DNA from: DATBGO01 sp963785765
GTDB taxonomy: Bacteria; Actinomycetota; Actinomycetes; Streptosporangiales; Streptosporangiaceae
NCBI GenBank assembly: GCA_963785765.1
Contig: CAWAWM010000003.1
Location: forward strand, 310,001 to 374,000
DNA length: 64,000 nucleotides
Reading direction: 5' to 3'
The notes beneath the pieces were generated by a model. The model saw nothing but the letters and a program-made list of their open reading frames with translations. It was not told the DNA's origin and searched no databases. Shown piece by piece: positions 42,445-50,934 of the stretch. The stretch's first letter is position 1; each line of letters begins with the position of its first letter. The position numbers were made by a program, and so were the translations under genes.

Positions 42445-43932
42445 GTGAGCGACAGCCAATCCGTCCGCGTCCCCGTCACCACCACCCAAGTCAGCGACAG
42501 CGACTACCTACGGCAACTCGGCGTGGAGCCGAGGTTCAAGCGGGCGCTCGGCTTCTTCACCGGCTCGCTGTTCGCGGTCGCGTTCCAGGGCCCGACCACC
42601 GGAGCACTGCTGATCACCGGCGCCACTCTGGCGATCGGCGGGCCCGCGTTCATCTGGGCCATTCCGCTGGTCTTCGCCTTCCAGCTGCTGCTCGCGCTCA
42701 CCTGGGCCGAGCTGAGCTCGCACTACCCGCTGACCGGCGGTATCTACCAGTGGGCGCGGCAGCTCGGCGGCGACTTGCTCGGCTGGATGACCGGGCTGTT
42801 TTACGTCGTCGCGATCATCCTGGTGATGCCTGCCGTCGGCACCGTCATGAACGTGGTGCTGTCCGGGCTGTTCACCCACCTGACCGTCACCCTCAGCCAT
42901 GAGGTGATCATCTCGATCATCACCACGCTGGTGGCGGCGGTGCTGATCGCGACCAGCGTCCGGGTGGTGGCCATCCTGAACAGCATCGGGGTCGTCCTGG
43001 AGCTGCTGGTCCTGCTCGGCGCCTCCGTGGCGCTGCTGTTCCATCAGCACCAATCGGTGACGATCCTGGGCAGCACCGGCGGGGTGCAGGGCCACGGCAG
43101 CTACCTGTGGCCGTTCCTGGTCGTGATCGCGCTGGTGGTGACGCAGCTAGTCGGCTTCGAGACCGCCGGGGCGTTCGCCGAGGAGACCACCAAGGCACGG
43201 ATCAAGCCGAGCCAGGCCATCATCGCCGGGCTGGCCGGGACCGCACTCGTCCTGTTCATCTTCGACTTCGCCCTGCTGCTGGCCATCCCGGACATGGGCA
43301 AGGCCATGACCGACCCCAACATGATCCCGGACGTGCTCTCATCCGTTCTCGGATCGGGCTTCGCCAAGGTGTTCTTCGCGGGTGCGATCGTCTCGGTCTT
43401 CAGCACTGCGATCGCCACCCTGGCGACGATCGTGCGGATGATCTACGGCATGGCCCGCAACGGCCAACTGCCCGGGTCCCGGTTCCTGACCAGGCTGTCA
43501 CCGCGCACCGACGAGCCGCTCGGCACGATCGTCATCGCGGCGGCGCTGTCGATTCTCCCGCTGATCTTCATCAAGCGGATCCCGGTGATCGTCGCGGCGA
43601 TCACCGCGCTGATCATCATCCCGTACATCATGGTGCTGGCCGCGCTGCTGGTCCGGCGCCTGCAAGGCTGGCCCCGGACGGTATCGCAGTTCCGGCTGGG
43701 CCGATGGGGGCTGCCCGTCACCGTGGTCGCGCTGATCTGGACCGTCTTCATCCTGTGGGACGCGGCGTGGCCGCGTACCGTGACCAACCCCGACCTCGGG
43801 CCGCTGCCGGTCATCGAGGACCTGGCCATCGGCACCCTGGTCGTCGGCCTGATCTGGTGGTTCGTCAGCCTGCGGAACAAACCCGACCCGCAGGGTGCCG
43901 CGGCCCTGGTCGATCTATCGTCGCAGCCGTGA
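42445..43932 (+). CDS. APC-superfamily amino acid/amine permease 1
   Basis: A 495-residue permease with 12 predicted helices. TM1 reads FFTGSLFAVAFQGPTTGALL with the helix-breaking substrate segment. The TM2-3 region WAELSSHYPLTGGIYQWARQ is the amino-acid/polyamine/choline signature. GFETAGAFAEETTKARIKPS and MIYGMARNGQLPGSRFLTRL are the usual loops. GTG start at 42445 with CGGAGG upstream. It is the first gene of an operon with an M24 peptidase and a binding-protein-like gene; the substrate is probably an amine or amino-acid derivative. Confidence 0.9.
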   Translation: MSDSQSVRVPVTTTQVSDSDYLRQLGVEPRFKRALGFFTGSLFAVAFQGPTTGALLITGATLAIGGPAFIWAIPLVFAFQLLLALTWAELSSHYPLTGGIYQWARQLGGDLLGWMTGLFYVVAIILVMPAVGTVMNVVLSGLFTHLTVTLSHEVIISIITTLVAAVLIATSVRVVAILNSIGVVLELLVLLGASVALLFHQHQSVTILGSTGGVQGHGSYLWPFLVVIALVVTQLVGFETAGAFAEETTKARIKPSQAIIAGLAGTALVLFIFDFALLLAIPDMGKAMTDPNMIPDVLSSVLGSGFAKVFFAGAIVSVFSTAIATLATIVRMIYGMARNGQLPGSRFLTRLSPRTDEPLGTIVIAAALSILPLIFIKRIPVIVAAITALIIIPYIMVLAALLVRRLQGWPRTVSQFRLGRWGLPVTVVALIWTVFILWDAAWPRTVTNPDLGPLPVIEDLAIGTLVVGLIWWFVSLRNKPDPQGAAALVDLSSQP

Positions 43933-43987
43933 CGCCGGGCCTGGCCGTCCTGGTCACCCGGGCCGAGGTAACCAGGAGAACGGTGCG

Positions 43988-45256
43988 ATGAACTTCGATG
44001 CCGCGCTGGCCAGCATCGCCAGCATCGACGGGTCGGGAACCGACCTGGGCCAGCGGCCGCCGGTCTGGCCGGACTTTCCCATCGAGGAATACCGGCTCAG
44101 GTACGCCAGGCTCGCGGCACTGATGGGCCAGCAGGACTTCGACGCGCTGGTGCTCACCCAGGAGGAGGCGATCCGGTACCTGACCGGCTACAACTCGGTG
44201 ATCTGGGCGGTCGGCCGGTGGCTGCCAACGATCTTGGTGGCGGCCCGCGACCCGCGCCAGGCGGTGCTGATCAGCTCGTCCTTCGACGCCGGCTGCGCGG
44301 CCGGCACCTCGTGGGTGGCGACGGTCGATTCCTACCGCCAGCCTGGGGAACTGCCGGCCAAGGTCGGGCGGCACCTGGCCGCGATCGGCGCCGCACCGGA
44401 CCGGACCGGGTTCGAGCTGAGCCCCGGCAGCATCATGGCACTGCCGCAGCAGCTGATCACCGCGATCACCGGCGCGCTCGGCACGGCGCCGCGGGACGCC
44501 AGCCGGCTGATCTCCGCGCTGCGGATGGTGAAAAGCCCGGTGGAGATCGAGCGGATCCGCCGGTCGGTCAGCGCCGCGGTCGCCGGGTACCGGGCCGGCC
44601 TGGAGGCCGCCGCCGCCGGGATGACCGAGAAGGAACTGGTCGCCATCATCAGTGCGACCATGTACGCCTGCGGGACCACGGCGGGGACCAAGCCGCTGTT
44701 CGTCAACTGCGTGTCGGGGCGGACGCGTTACCCGCTGGTCGACTCGCCGGCCTCGGACAACGTCATCCGGGACGGCGACGTCGTGTTCGTGGACGGCGGC
44801 GGCGCCTGCGATGGCTACGTGTCCGACATCCTGCGCCTGATCGGCGTGGGTGACCTGCGCGCCGAGGACCGCCGTTACGCCGAGGTCGCCGCCGACGCCA
44901 CCCAGGCGATGATCGAGGCGGTCCGGCCCGGCGTGCGGGTGTCCCAGCTGATGACCGCCGCGGCCGCGCACGTGGCCGCGGCCGGGCTGACCGAGCAGAT
45001 CGGCGAGGTCGCCGGGCACGGCATCGGCCTGGAGCTGTGGGAGCGCCCGCTGATCACGATGCCGGACGACCCGGACGACGACGTCGCCGTCCAGCCCGGC
45101 ATGGTCCTGTGCCTGGAACCGATCCTGGCCCCGGCCCACCCGGACGGCGGCCTGGCCGGCATCTTCGTCATCGAGCAGCAGGTCCTGGTGACGCCGGACG
45201 GCTGCGAGGTCCTGTCCGGCGGCCTGCCTGGCCGGCTGTGGCAGGCGGGCGGCTAG
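43988..45256 (+). CDS. M24 family peptidase (Xaa-Pro aminopeptidase-like)
   Basis: 422 residues. The N-terminal creatinase-type domain (YRLRYARLAALMGQQDFDAL, YLTGYNSVIWAV) is followed by the pita-bread catalytic domain. Metal ligands are visible as Asp in VFVDGGG, Asp in YVSDILR, His in VAGHGIGLELWERP, Glu in LCLEPIL and Glu in FVIEQQV. Relatives include aminopeptidase P, creatinase and ectoine hydrolase, so hydrolysis of a C-N bond in a small cyclic or peptide-like compound is plausible. It is downstream of the permease in one operon, with a 2-base gap to the next gene. A C-terminal fragment of a paralogue lies at 55882-56169. Confidence 0.88.
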   Translation: MNFDAALASIASIDGSGTDLGQRPPVWPDFPIEEYRLRYARLAALMGQQDFDALVLTQEEAIRYLTGYNSVIWAVGRWLPTILVAARDPRQAVLISSSFDAGCAAGTSWVATVDSYRQPGELPAKVGRHLAAIGAAPDRTGFELSPGSIMALPQQLITAITGALGTAPRDASRLISALRMVKSPVEIERIRRSVSAAVAGYRAGLEAAAAGMTEKELVAIISATMYACGTTAGTKPLFVNCVSGRTRYPLVDSPASDNVIRDGDVVFVDGGGACDGYVSDILRLIGVGDLRAEDRRYAEVAADATQAMIEAVRPGVRVSQLMTAAAAHVAAAGLTEQIGEVAGHGIGLELWERPLITMPDDPDDDVAVQPGMVLCLEPILAPAHPDGGLAGIFVIEQQVLVTPDGCEVLSGGLPGRLWQAGG

Positions 45257-45258
45257 CC

Positions 45259-46170
45259 GTGCGCGCGCTGTACGTGAGCCCGATGCCGTACGGGGCCAAC
45301 GCGGCGGTCGACGCGATCAGCCACGGCCTGGACAGCCGGCTGGCCGAGCGCGGGATCGAGCTGCGGGTGCGCTACGCCGACTTCGCCGACCCGGACTGGC
45401 GGGAGCGGGCCGACCTGGCGGTCCGGGCCGGGGCCGACGCGGGCTTCGACGTGATCGTGATCTGGGTCGTCGATCCGGTCGTTCCCGCCGGGGCGGTCGG
45501 CCACGCCCGGGCCCGGGGCGTCCCGGTGGTCAGCCTGGAACGGCCGCGGTTCGGCGTGGCTGCCTCAGTCGTGTACCCGAACTTCAACCACGGCGTGTAC
45601 ATGGCCGAGCATCTCGCCACGCTGCTGCCGCCCGGCGGGCGGGTGGCGGTGGTCGGCGGCCCGGACGTCGTCGACGACATCGAACTGCTGCTTGGCATCG
45701 GGCACGGGCTGGTGGCAGCCGGGCTCACCCGGGTGAACGACCCGGAGGATCCCCGGTACAAGAACACCACCGACGTCGCGGCGGGCGGCCGGGAGAAGAC
45801 CGCCAACTTGCTGGCCGACTTCGATCGGCTGGACGGGCTGGTCCCGTTCAACGACGAGACGATGCTCGGCGCGGTCGACGCGCTGCGTGCGGTAGGCCGC
45901 CTCGGCGAGGTGAAGATGGTGTCAAGAAACGGCACCCCAGCCGCCGTCGAGTTGGTCCGGTCCGGCATCCATCACGGCACCTGGGACATCGACCCGCCCG
46001 GCATCGGGCAGGCGGTGGCCGACCTGGCGGCCCGCGCGGCGGGGGGCGAGGACCTGGACGGGCTGTGCGTGTCGAGCCCGGTCGGCCGGATGATCACGTC
46101 CGAGCGCGCGGCGGCGTGGGTCCCCTGGCAGCAGCGGATCGTCTACCGCCCGTTGCGGGCCGCGGACTGA
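45259..46170 (+). CDS. Periplasmic-binding-protein-type domain without export signal
   Basis: A 303-residue protein with the LacI/ribose-binding fold: ALYVSPMPYGANAAVDAISH, DVIVIWVVDPVVPAGAVGHA, RVAVVGGPDVVDDIELLLGI, DGLVPFNDETMLGAVDAL. It starts at GTG 45259 directly with the first strand. There is no signal peptide, lipobox or HTH, so it is neither a normal transporter component nor a LacI repressor. It starts 2 bases after the M24 stop. It may be a cytosolic sensor or sequestering protein for the operon's substrate; this is inference. Confidence 0.75.
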   Translation: MRALYVSPMPYGANAAVDAISHGLDSRLAERGIELRVRYADFADPDWRERADLAVRAGADAGFDVIVIWVVDPVVPAGAVGHARARGVPVVSLERPRFGVAASVVYPNFNHGVYMAEHLATLLPPGGRVAVVGGPDVVDDIELLLGIGHGLVAAGLTRVNDPEDPRYKNTTDVAAGGREKTANLLADFDRLDGLVPFNDETMLGAVDALRAVGRLGEVKMVSRNGTPAAVELVRSGIHHGTWDIDPPGIGQAVADLAARAAGGEDLDGLCVSSPVGRMITSERAAAWVPWQQRIVYRPLRAAD

Positions 46171-46184
46171 GCCGTCGCCGCAGG

Positions 46185-47135
46185 TCAGTCAAGAAAGCAG
46201 CGATCAACAGTGGCCAGAACGGAATAGTACGGGTCGATCATGTTGCCCACCCGGAGCCGTCCGGCCTGACCGAGCAACATGTACGCACCCTGCTCGCTGA
46301 GACCGTGGAATCTCGACAGCCGGATAACCAGGTCCCGGTATGCCGCCCGGGCGCAGTCGGTCAGGCTATTGCCCTGCATGGCGGCGATCGAGCCGATCGC
46401 GGTAGCCGTGTTCAGCTGGGGCAGCCCGGCGAACCCGGCGTCCGCCGCGTCGACCGGCGTGCAGCGCAATTCCGCTTCGGCCTCGATCTCGATGGCCGCG
46501 CCGGTGATCTCCCCGTCGCCCTGGGCCGCGTGCGCGTCGCCCACCGCGAGCAGCGCGCCGGGAACGTGCACCGGCAGTACCAGCGTGGCGCCCGACGTGA
46601 CGCCGGGCAGGTCGACATCGCCCAGGTACTCCGGTGACTGGGAGAACGACATCCGCCGCTCGGCAGGCGGCGCCACCCCGACGGTGCCCAGGAACGGCTG
46701 CATCGGAATCCGGGCCGTCCGGTGGCCCAGATCCAGCCTGGCCGCCTCGCGGTCGTATTCGACCAGCGTGGTGACCGGCTGCATCGGCGCCTGCAGGGAG
46801 TACTGGTCGTGCGTCAGCGCGCCGAAGCCCTGGAAGATCCCGGTCCACCCCTGGCCGGCCGCCGGGACGGCACTGACCCGCTCGATCCGGACTTCGAGCA
46901 CCTGGCCGGGCCGGGCGCCGGTGACGTACACCGGGCCGGTGACCGGGTTGGCCCCGCCGAGCCGCCGCAGCACCTCGTCGATGGCGAACCCGCGCGGCGC
47001 CGCCTGCTTCACCAGGCCGCACAGCGAGTCCGCGGTCTCCACCACGATCGGCTCGCCGGGGGCCACCTCGATGACCGGCTCAGCCTGCCGGTCGAAGAAC
47101 ATCGTGGTGTGCTCCCGGCGCACCCGCCGGATCAC
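46185..47135 (-). CDS. Acetamidase/formamidase family protein
   Basis: About 316 residues of the FmdA/AmdA family, which hydrolyses short amides to ammonia and an acid. Blocks seen: FFDRQAEPVIEVAPGEPIVV, NPVTGPVYVTGARPGQVLEV, the LGTVGVAP core, and LPVHVPGALLAVGDAHAAQG followed by DGEITGAAIE, which carries the conserved His/Asp/Glu of the active site. The start is uncertain (GTG at 47135 or ATG at 47102). It is the last gene of the right-hand operon; its 3' end is only 14 bases from the convergent left-hand operon. Confidence 0.88.
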   Translation of the reverse strand: MIRRVRREHTTMFFDRQAEPVIEVAPGEPIVVETADSLCGLVKQAAPRGFAIDEVLRRLGGANPVTGPVYVTGARPGQVLEVRIERVSAVPAAGQGWTGIFQGFGALTHDQYSLQAPMQPVTTLVEYDREAARLDLGHRTARIPMQPFLGTVGVAPPAERRMSFSQSPEYLGDVDLPGVTSGATLVLPVHVPGALLAVGDAHAAQGDGEITGAAIEIEAEAELRCTPVDAADAGFAGLPQLNTATAIGSIAAMQGNSLTDCARAAYRDLVIRLSRFHGLSEQGAYMLLGQAGRLRVGNMIDPYYSVLATVDRCFLD

Positions 47136-47179
47136 CGCGATGGCCTGCCCGGCCCGGCCCGCCCGGCCCGTCTGGCGGT

Positions 47180-48490
47180 TCAGTCCGGGTACCGCTGGCG
47201 GTAGGCCGCCTCGGCGGCGGCGAAGCACTCCAGCGGGGCGCGCAGGATCCCGGCGCCGATCTGGCCGCCGTCCTTGCCCGCCAGGCCGCCGTCGATGACC
47301 GGCTGGGTTCCGGTGGCCGTCACCCTGAAGACGTCGATCCCGACCGGGGAGCCGCGGAACCCGAAGTACGGGATCTTGAAGTCCGGGTGCTCGGCCACCG
47401 TGATCTCGTACATCAGCGCGTTCAGCCGGGCCATCTCCTGCGCCGAGCCGCCCTGGTAGGCCTGCAGGCCGAACGCGGCCGCCTGCGCGAACCCGCCGAG
47501 GCCGACCGTCTCGGTGATGTGGCTCTCGCCGCCAATCCACTGCACGTCGTCGTCGGTGAACCCGTCGAACAGCTTGCAGGAGACTTCGGGCAGCGGGCCG
47601 GTGAACCACTCGTCGCCCAGGCCGCTGACCCGGATGGCGAAGTTCCGGCAGCTGATGGTCATCGCGGTCACCACGCTCGACGCCTCGACGTCCCGGGCGG
47701 CGTCGGCCATCGACTTGGCCGCGGCCATCGACAGCCGCAGGAACGAGTAGTCGCTGTCGACCAGGAACCGCAGCGCGGTCAGCGCCCGGTCCTTCGACTG
47801 CCGCACCGCGTACTCGATGAACTGGGGGGTGAGTTCCCTGGTCAGCAGGGTGGTCGCGGCGGTGTTGCGGCTGTGCAGCTCATCGCCCATCCGCAGGGCC
47901 CGGCCGATCAGCGGCTTGAGCGGGACTCCCCCGGTGGCCGCGATCACCTCCTGCAGGACCGGGGCGAGGTCGTCACGCAGGAAGTCCAGGCCGCGCCTGA
48001 CGTCGTCGTTATAGGAACCGTAATTGAGGCGGTGCCTGGACTCGCCTTCGTAGAAATTGCAGTAAGCCCGGTTTCCTCCGTTAGCGTTCGCTATGACGAA
48101 GACCGGCATGGAGGCTGAGTAGATTCCGGCGACCGAGCCGACGCAGTTGTGGTCATGCGTCGCCGCGAGCACGATCCGGCCATCGGCCAGCTTCGCGTCG
48201 GCGTCCTCCTCGTCGCTGGCCAGCCCCTCGTAGATCGCGCCGTAGATGACGGCCCGGCGCTGCCCGCCGTAGTACTCCGGCCACGGCAGCGGCGGCCCGG
48301 AGGTGAGGATCATGTTCGGCGTCATGCCCGGGATGACCTGGCTGGCCGGCCGGACGTCGATGAGTACCGGCTCGGCGCCGGTCATCCGCCGGACCGCCTC
48401 GGCGTTGGCCTGCTCGCGGCGCGCCGCCCCGGCGCCGGCCTGGTCATCGCGTACGGCCGTGCCGCCGGCCGTGTCCCGCAGATCGGTCAC
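47180..48490 (-). CDS. DUF1116 protein (AllG-like, oxamate carbamoyltransferase subunit family)
   Basis: 436 residues. The sequence NAEAVRRMTGAEPVLIDVRP, ASQVIPGMTPNMILTSGPP, GAIYEGLASDEEDADAKLAD, THDHNCVGSVAGIYSASMPV and LKPLIGRALRMGDELHSRN matches the DUF1116 family, whose E. coli member AllG (YlbE) is a subunit of the AllFGH oxamate carbamoyltransferase that ends anaerobic allantoin use. The partner subunits AllF (FdrA) and AllH and a carbamate kinase are not in the window. GTG start at 48490. It lies between the GS-like ligase and the amidase, so it should act on the same nitrogen compound. Its reaction here is unknown. Confidence 0.8.
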   Translation of the reverse strand: MTDLRDTAGGTAVRDDQAGAGAARREQANAEAVRRMTGAEPVLIDVRPASQVIPGMTPNMILTSGPPLPWPEYYGGQRRAVIYGAIYEGLASDEEDADAKLADGRIVLAATHDHNCVGSVAGIYSASMPVFVIANANGGNRAYCNFYEGESRHRLNYGSYNDDVRRGLDFLRDDLAPVLQEVIAATGGVPLKPLIGRALRMGDELHSRNTAATTLLTRELTPQFIEYAVRQSKDRALTALRFLVDSDYSFLRLSMAAAKSMADAARDVEASSVVTAMTISCRNFAIRVSGLGDEWFTGPLPEVSCKLFDGFTDDDVQWIGGESHITETVGLGGFAQAAAFGLQAYQGGSAQEMARLNALMYEITVAEHPDFKIPYFGFRGSPVGIDVFRVTATGTQPVIDGGLAGKDGGQIGAGILRAPLECFAAAEAAYRQRYPD

Positions 48491-48515
48491 TGTCTCGCCT
48501 TCCTGTGCGTCGCGC

Positions 48516-49886
48516 TCACCACAGCCGCAGGTACCTGGCCTGCTCCCAGTCACTGACGACGGTGTTGTACTCCTCCCACTCCGCCCGCCTGAGCTGCGCA
48601 TATGTGGCGTGCAGCTCGGGGCCGAGGACCTTGGCCACGAATTCGCTGTCCTCGAACGCGGCGATCGCCTCACCCAGGGTCCAGGGCAGCCGCCTGACCC
48701 CCATCGCCGCCAGTTCCTTCTCGCTGATCTTGTAGGTGTCGATGTTCACCGGGTCGCCGGGATCCAGCTCGCGCCGGATCCCGTCCAGGCCGGCGGCCAG
48801 CACCAGCGCGGTCCCGAGGTAGAAATTGACCGCGCTGTCGGCGGTGCGGACCTCGAGGCAGCGCCGGTTCATCGGCAGCCGGCACATCAGCGTCCGGTTG
48901 TTGTACCCCCAGGCCTGGAACACCGGGGCCCACGAGATCTCCTGCATGAGACCGCGGGGCATCAGCCGCTTGTAGGAGTTCACGGTGGGCGACAGCACCG
49001 CCATCAGCGCGGCGCCGTGGGCCAGCACGCCCGCGGTGAACTGGTAGCCGACCGGCCCGTAGGCCTTTTCGTGCGGCACATCGCCGAGCTCACCGCCCGC
49101 GCCGCCGTCGAAGGCGTTCCGGCCGGTTTCGGTGTCGGCGAGGCTGACGTTGAGGTGGGCGCCGGAGCCGAACGAGGTCTGGAATGGCTTGGGCATGAAC
49201 GAGGCGAAGCAACCGAGGGTACGCGCGACGTGCTTCGCCATCAGCCGGAAGATCAGCATCCGGTCGGCCATCGTTAGCGCGTCGGTGTAACCGAAGTCGA
49301 ATTCGTACTGGCCGTCGCCGCCTTCATGGTCGAAGGAGTACACGTCCCAGCCGAGTTCGTTCATGTACTCCACCATCGGCTCGAGGAACCCGTCGGCCAG
49401 GATCGTGGTCTCCAGGTCGTAGCCGCGGGTCGGGGCGTTGTACAGGTCCTCGGCCAGCCACGGCTGCACTCCGTCGGGCGTGTCGCGCAGCACGTAGACC
49501 TCGGGCTCGACGCCCATGTTCATCCGGTAGCCGAGCGAGGCGGCGTCTTCGATCTGGTTCTGCAGGATGCGGCGGAAGTCGTGCGAGTACGGCTCACCGT
49601 GGTAATAGAGGTTGGCCGGGGCGACCGCGTAGCGCCGGTCCCAGGGCAGCACGGTCAGCGCCGGCCAGTCCGGGATACCTGAGCACTCGTCCTCATTGGG
49701 ACCCAGGTCGCCCATCCCGTCCAGCGCGCCCACGGTGTAGAGCTCGGATCCGGCCGCCGCGTCGGCCAGGTGCCCGACCGGCACGCACTTGGACTTCGGG
49801 ACGCCGTGCACGTCGGTGTACGCGCCGAACACGTACTTGACGCCCTGGGCTTGGAGTTCCTGCTGGAGCCGGGCTAGATCTGTCAC
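48516..49886 (-). CDS. Glutamine-synthetase-like ligase (GlnT/gamma-glutamyl-amine ligase type)
   Basis: 456 residues of the GS catalytic fold. Seen are GVEPEVYVL (metal Glu pair), DHEGGDGQYEFDFGYTDALT (where true GS has HHE-APGQ-E), SFGSGAHLNVSL (the ATP-side loop, with Asn where GlnA has His), VNSYKRL, and NRTLMCRLP with RRCLEVRTADSAVNFYLG. The changes fit the GS-like ligases that glutamylate amines rather than ammonia. It has no adenylylation-site Tyr loop that I can place. GTG start at 49886. Its context with an APC permease and an amidase suggests activation of an imported amine as its gamma-glutamyl amide. Confidence 0.85.
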   Translation of the reverse strand: MTDLARLQQELQAQGVKYVFGAYTDVHGVPKSKCVPVGHLADAAAGSELYTVGALDGMGDLGPNEDECSGIPDWPALTVLPWDRRYAVAPANLYYHGEPYSHDFRRILQNQIEDAASLGYRMNMGVEPEVYVLRDTPDGVQPWLAEDLYNAPTRGYDLETTILADGFLEPMVEYMNELGWDVYSFDHEGGDGQYEFDFGYTDALTMADRMLIFRLMAKHVARTLGCFASFMPKPFQTSFGSGAHLNVSLADTETGRNAFDGGAGGELGDVPHEKAYGPVGYQFTAGVLAHGAALMAVLSPTVNSYKRLMPRGLMQEISWAPVFQAWGYNNRTLMCRLPMNRRCLEVRTADSAVNFYLGTALVLAAGLDGIRRELDPGDPVNIDTYKISEKELAAMGVRRLPWTLGEAIAAFEDSEFVAKVLGPELHATYAQLRRAEWEEYNTVVSDWEQARYLRLW

Positions 49887-49892
49887 GGCTTA

Positions 49893-49946
49893 TCCCCTTC
49901 ACTCATCCGGTCCCCATCGCTCATCCGGTCTCCATCGCTTATCCGG
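49893..49946. repeat. Short tandem repeat between two operon genes
   Basis: Three near-identical 18-bp units (consensus CTCATCCGGTCCCCATCG, with CTTATCCGGTC in the last) fill the space between the metallophosphoesterase stop and the GS-like start. On the coding strand each unit reads GATGGNGACCGGATGAGC, giving repeated ATG...TGA mini-frames just before the GS ribosome site. Confidence 0.6.
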
Positions 49947-50934
49947 TCACTGCCTGGTAGCGCAGCAGCTTGCCGTCGCCGATCGTGAGCAGCACGCCGC
50001 GCAGCAGGCCCTCGCCGTATTCCGAGCCCACGTTGATGGCCGTGGTCCGGCCGATCTTGACCGAGCCGCCGGACTCGTGGATGTGCCCGTGCAGGCCCAG
50101 CAGCGGCTGCACTTCCTCGATCGCCTCACGGACCGCTACCGACCCGACCGGGGCGGTCATCTGGGCTCCGGCAGAGGTCTTGACCTTGAGGTCCTGGCCC
50201 AGCAGCGGGGCGGTGTCCAGGCGCGAGTTGAACGGCGGGACGTGGATGTTGAAGATCGCCCGCTCCGGTTTCGCGAGCTTGTCGGTCATCTGCTTCAGAT
50301 GCGCCCGGATCTCGTCCTCGGTGTATTCGCGATGGGTGTCCCACGGCGTGACATTCGTGTATCCGGTGCTGAGCATCTCCATACCGGGAGCCAGCTCGAT
50401 GATCTCACCTTCAACGAAGATCACCCGGCCGTCGCCGTGGGTCAGCAGCACCTCGTCGACTTCACGGGGGTCGTCGTTGCCCGGGGCGTTGTAGATGACG
50501 ACCGGGCTGTCGGCCAGCTTGGTCTTCGCGTACTCGATCCAGTGCTGCACGGTCCGGCGCATGACCCGGCCGAAGAGTTCCTCGACCGCGTCGGGATGCC
50601 CGGCGTAGTGCTGGTACTCGTCGGGATCCATCCGTTCGGTGTACAGGCCGCTGTTGGCGGCGCGCTGCTCGAAATCGTCGATAGTGGTGTCGTCGATCTT
50701 CTCGTCCTGGCCGTGGAACTGCGCGACGTATCTGCCGCGGCCCGCGGCCACGATCGGGACGACGATCTTCGCGCTGATGTCCCCGCCGAGCAGCAGGGTG
50801 TCCGCGCCGTAGAATTTGGCCGCGGCCACGAACTTCTTGAAGCACACCTGCGAGCCGTGCAGGTCGGAGGCGAAGAAAATGGTCCGCTCGCCCTGGCTGC
50901 GGGGAATCGGGGGTTTCCTGCGCAGCAGGCCCAT
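49939..50934 (-). CDS. Metallophosphoesterase
   Basis: 331 residues of the calcineurin-like fold. The five metal-binding blocks are visible: FFASDLHGS (D-X-H), LLLGGDIS (G-D), YNAPGNDDP (G-N-D), IFNIHVPPFNS (H) and LLGLHGHIHES (G-H-X-H). It could hydrolyse a nucleotide, phosphodiester or phosphoprotein. Its start overlaps the nucleotidyltransferase stop (TGATG), so the two are made together, which suggests one adds and the other removes a nucleotidyl or phosphate group. Confidence 0.88.
   Translation of the reverse strand: MGLLRRKPPIPRSQGERTIFFASDLHGSQVCFKKFVAAAKFYGADTLLLGGDISAKIVVPIVAAGRGRYVAQFHGQDEKIDDTTIDDFEQRAANSGLYTERMDPDEYQHYAGHPDAVEELFGRVMRRTVQHWIEYAKTKLADSPVVIYNAPGNDDPREVDEVLLTHGDGRVIFVEGEIIELAPGMEMLSTGYTNVTPWDTHREYTEDEIRAHLKQMTDKLAKPERAIFNIHVPPFNSRLDTAPLLGQDLKVKTSAGAQMTAPVGSVAVREAIEEVQPLLGLHGHIHESGGSVKIGRTTAINVGSEYGEGLLRGVLLTIGDGKLLRYQAVTG

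Noticed and set aside
43865..45139. 424-codon minus-strand open frame
   Set aside because: Mirror of the M24 peptidase gene.
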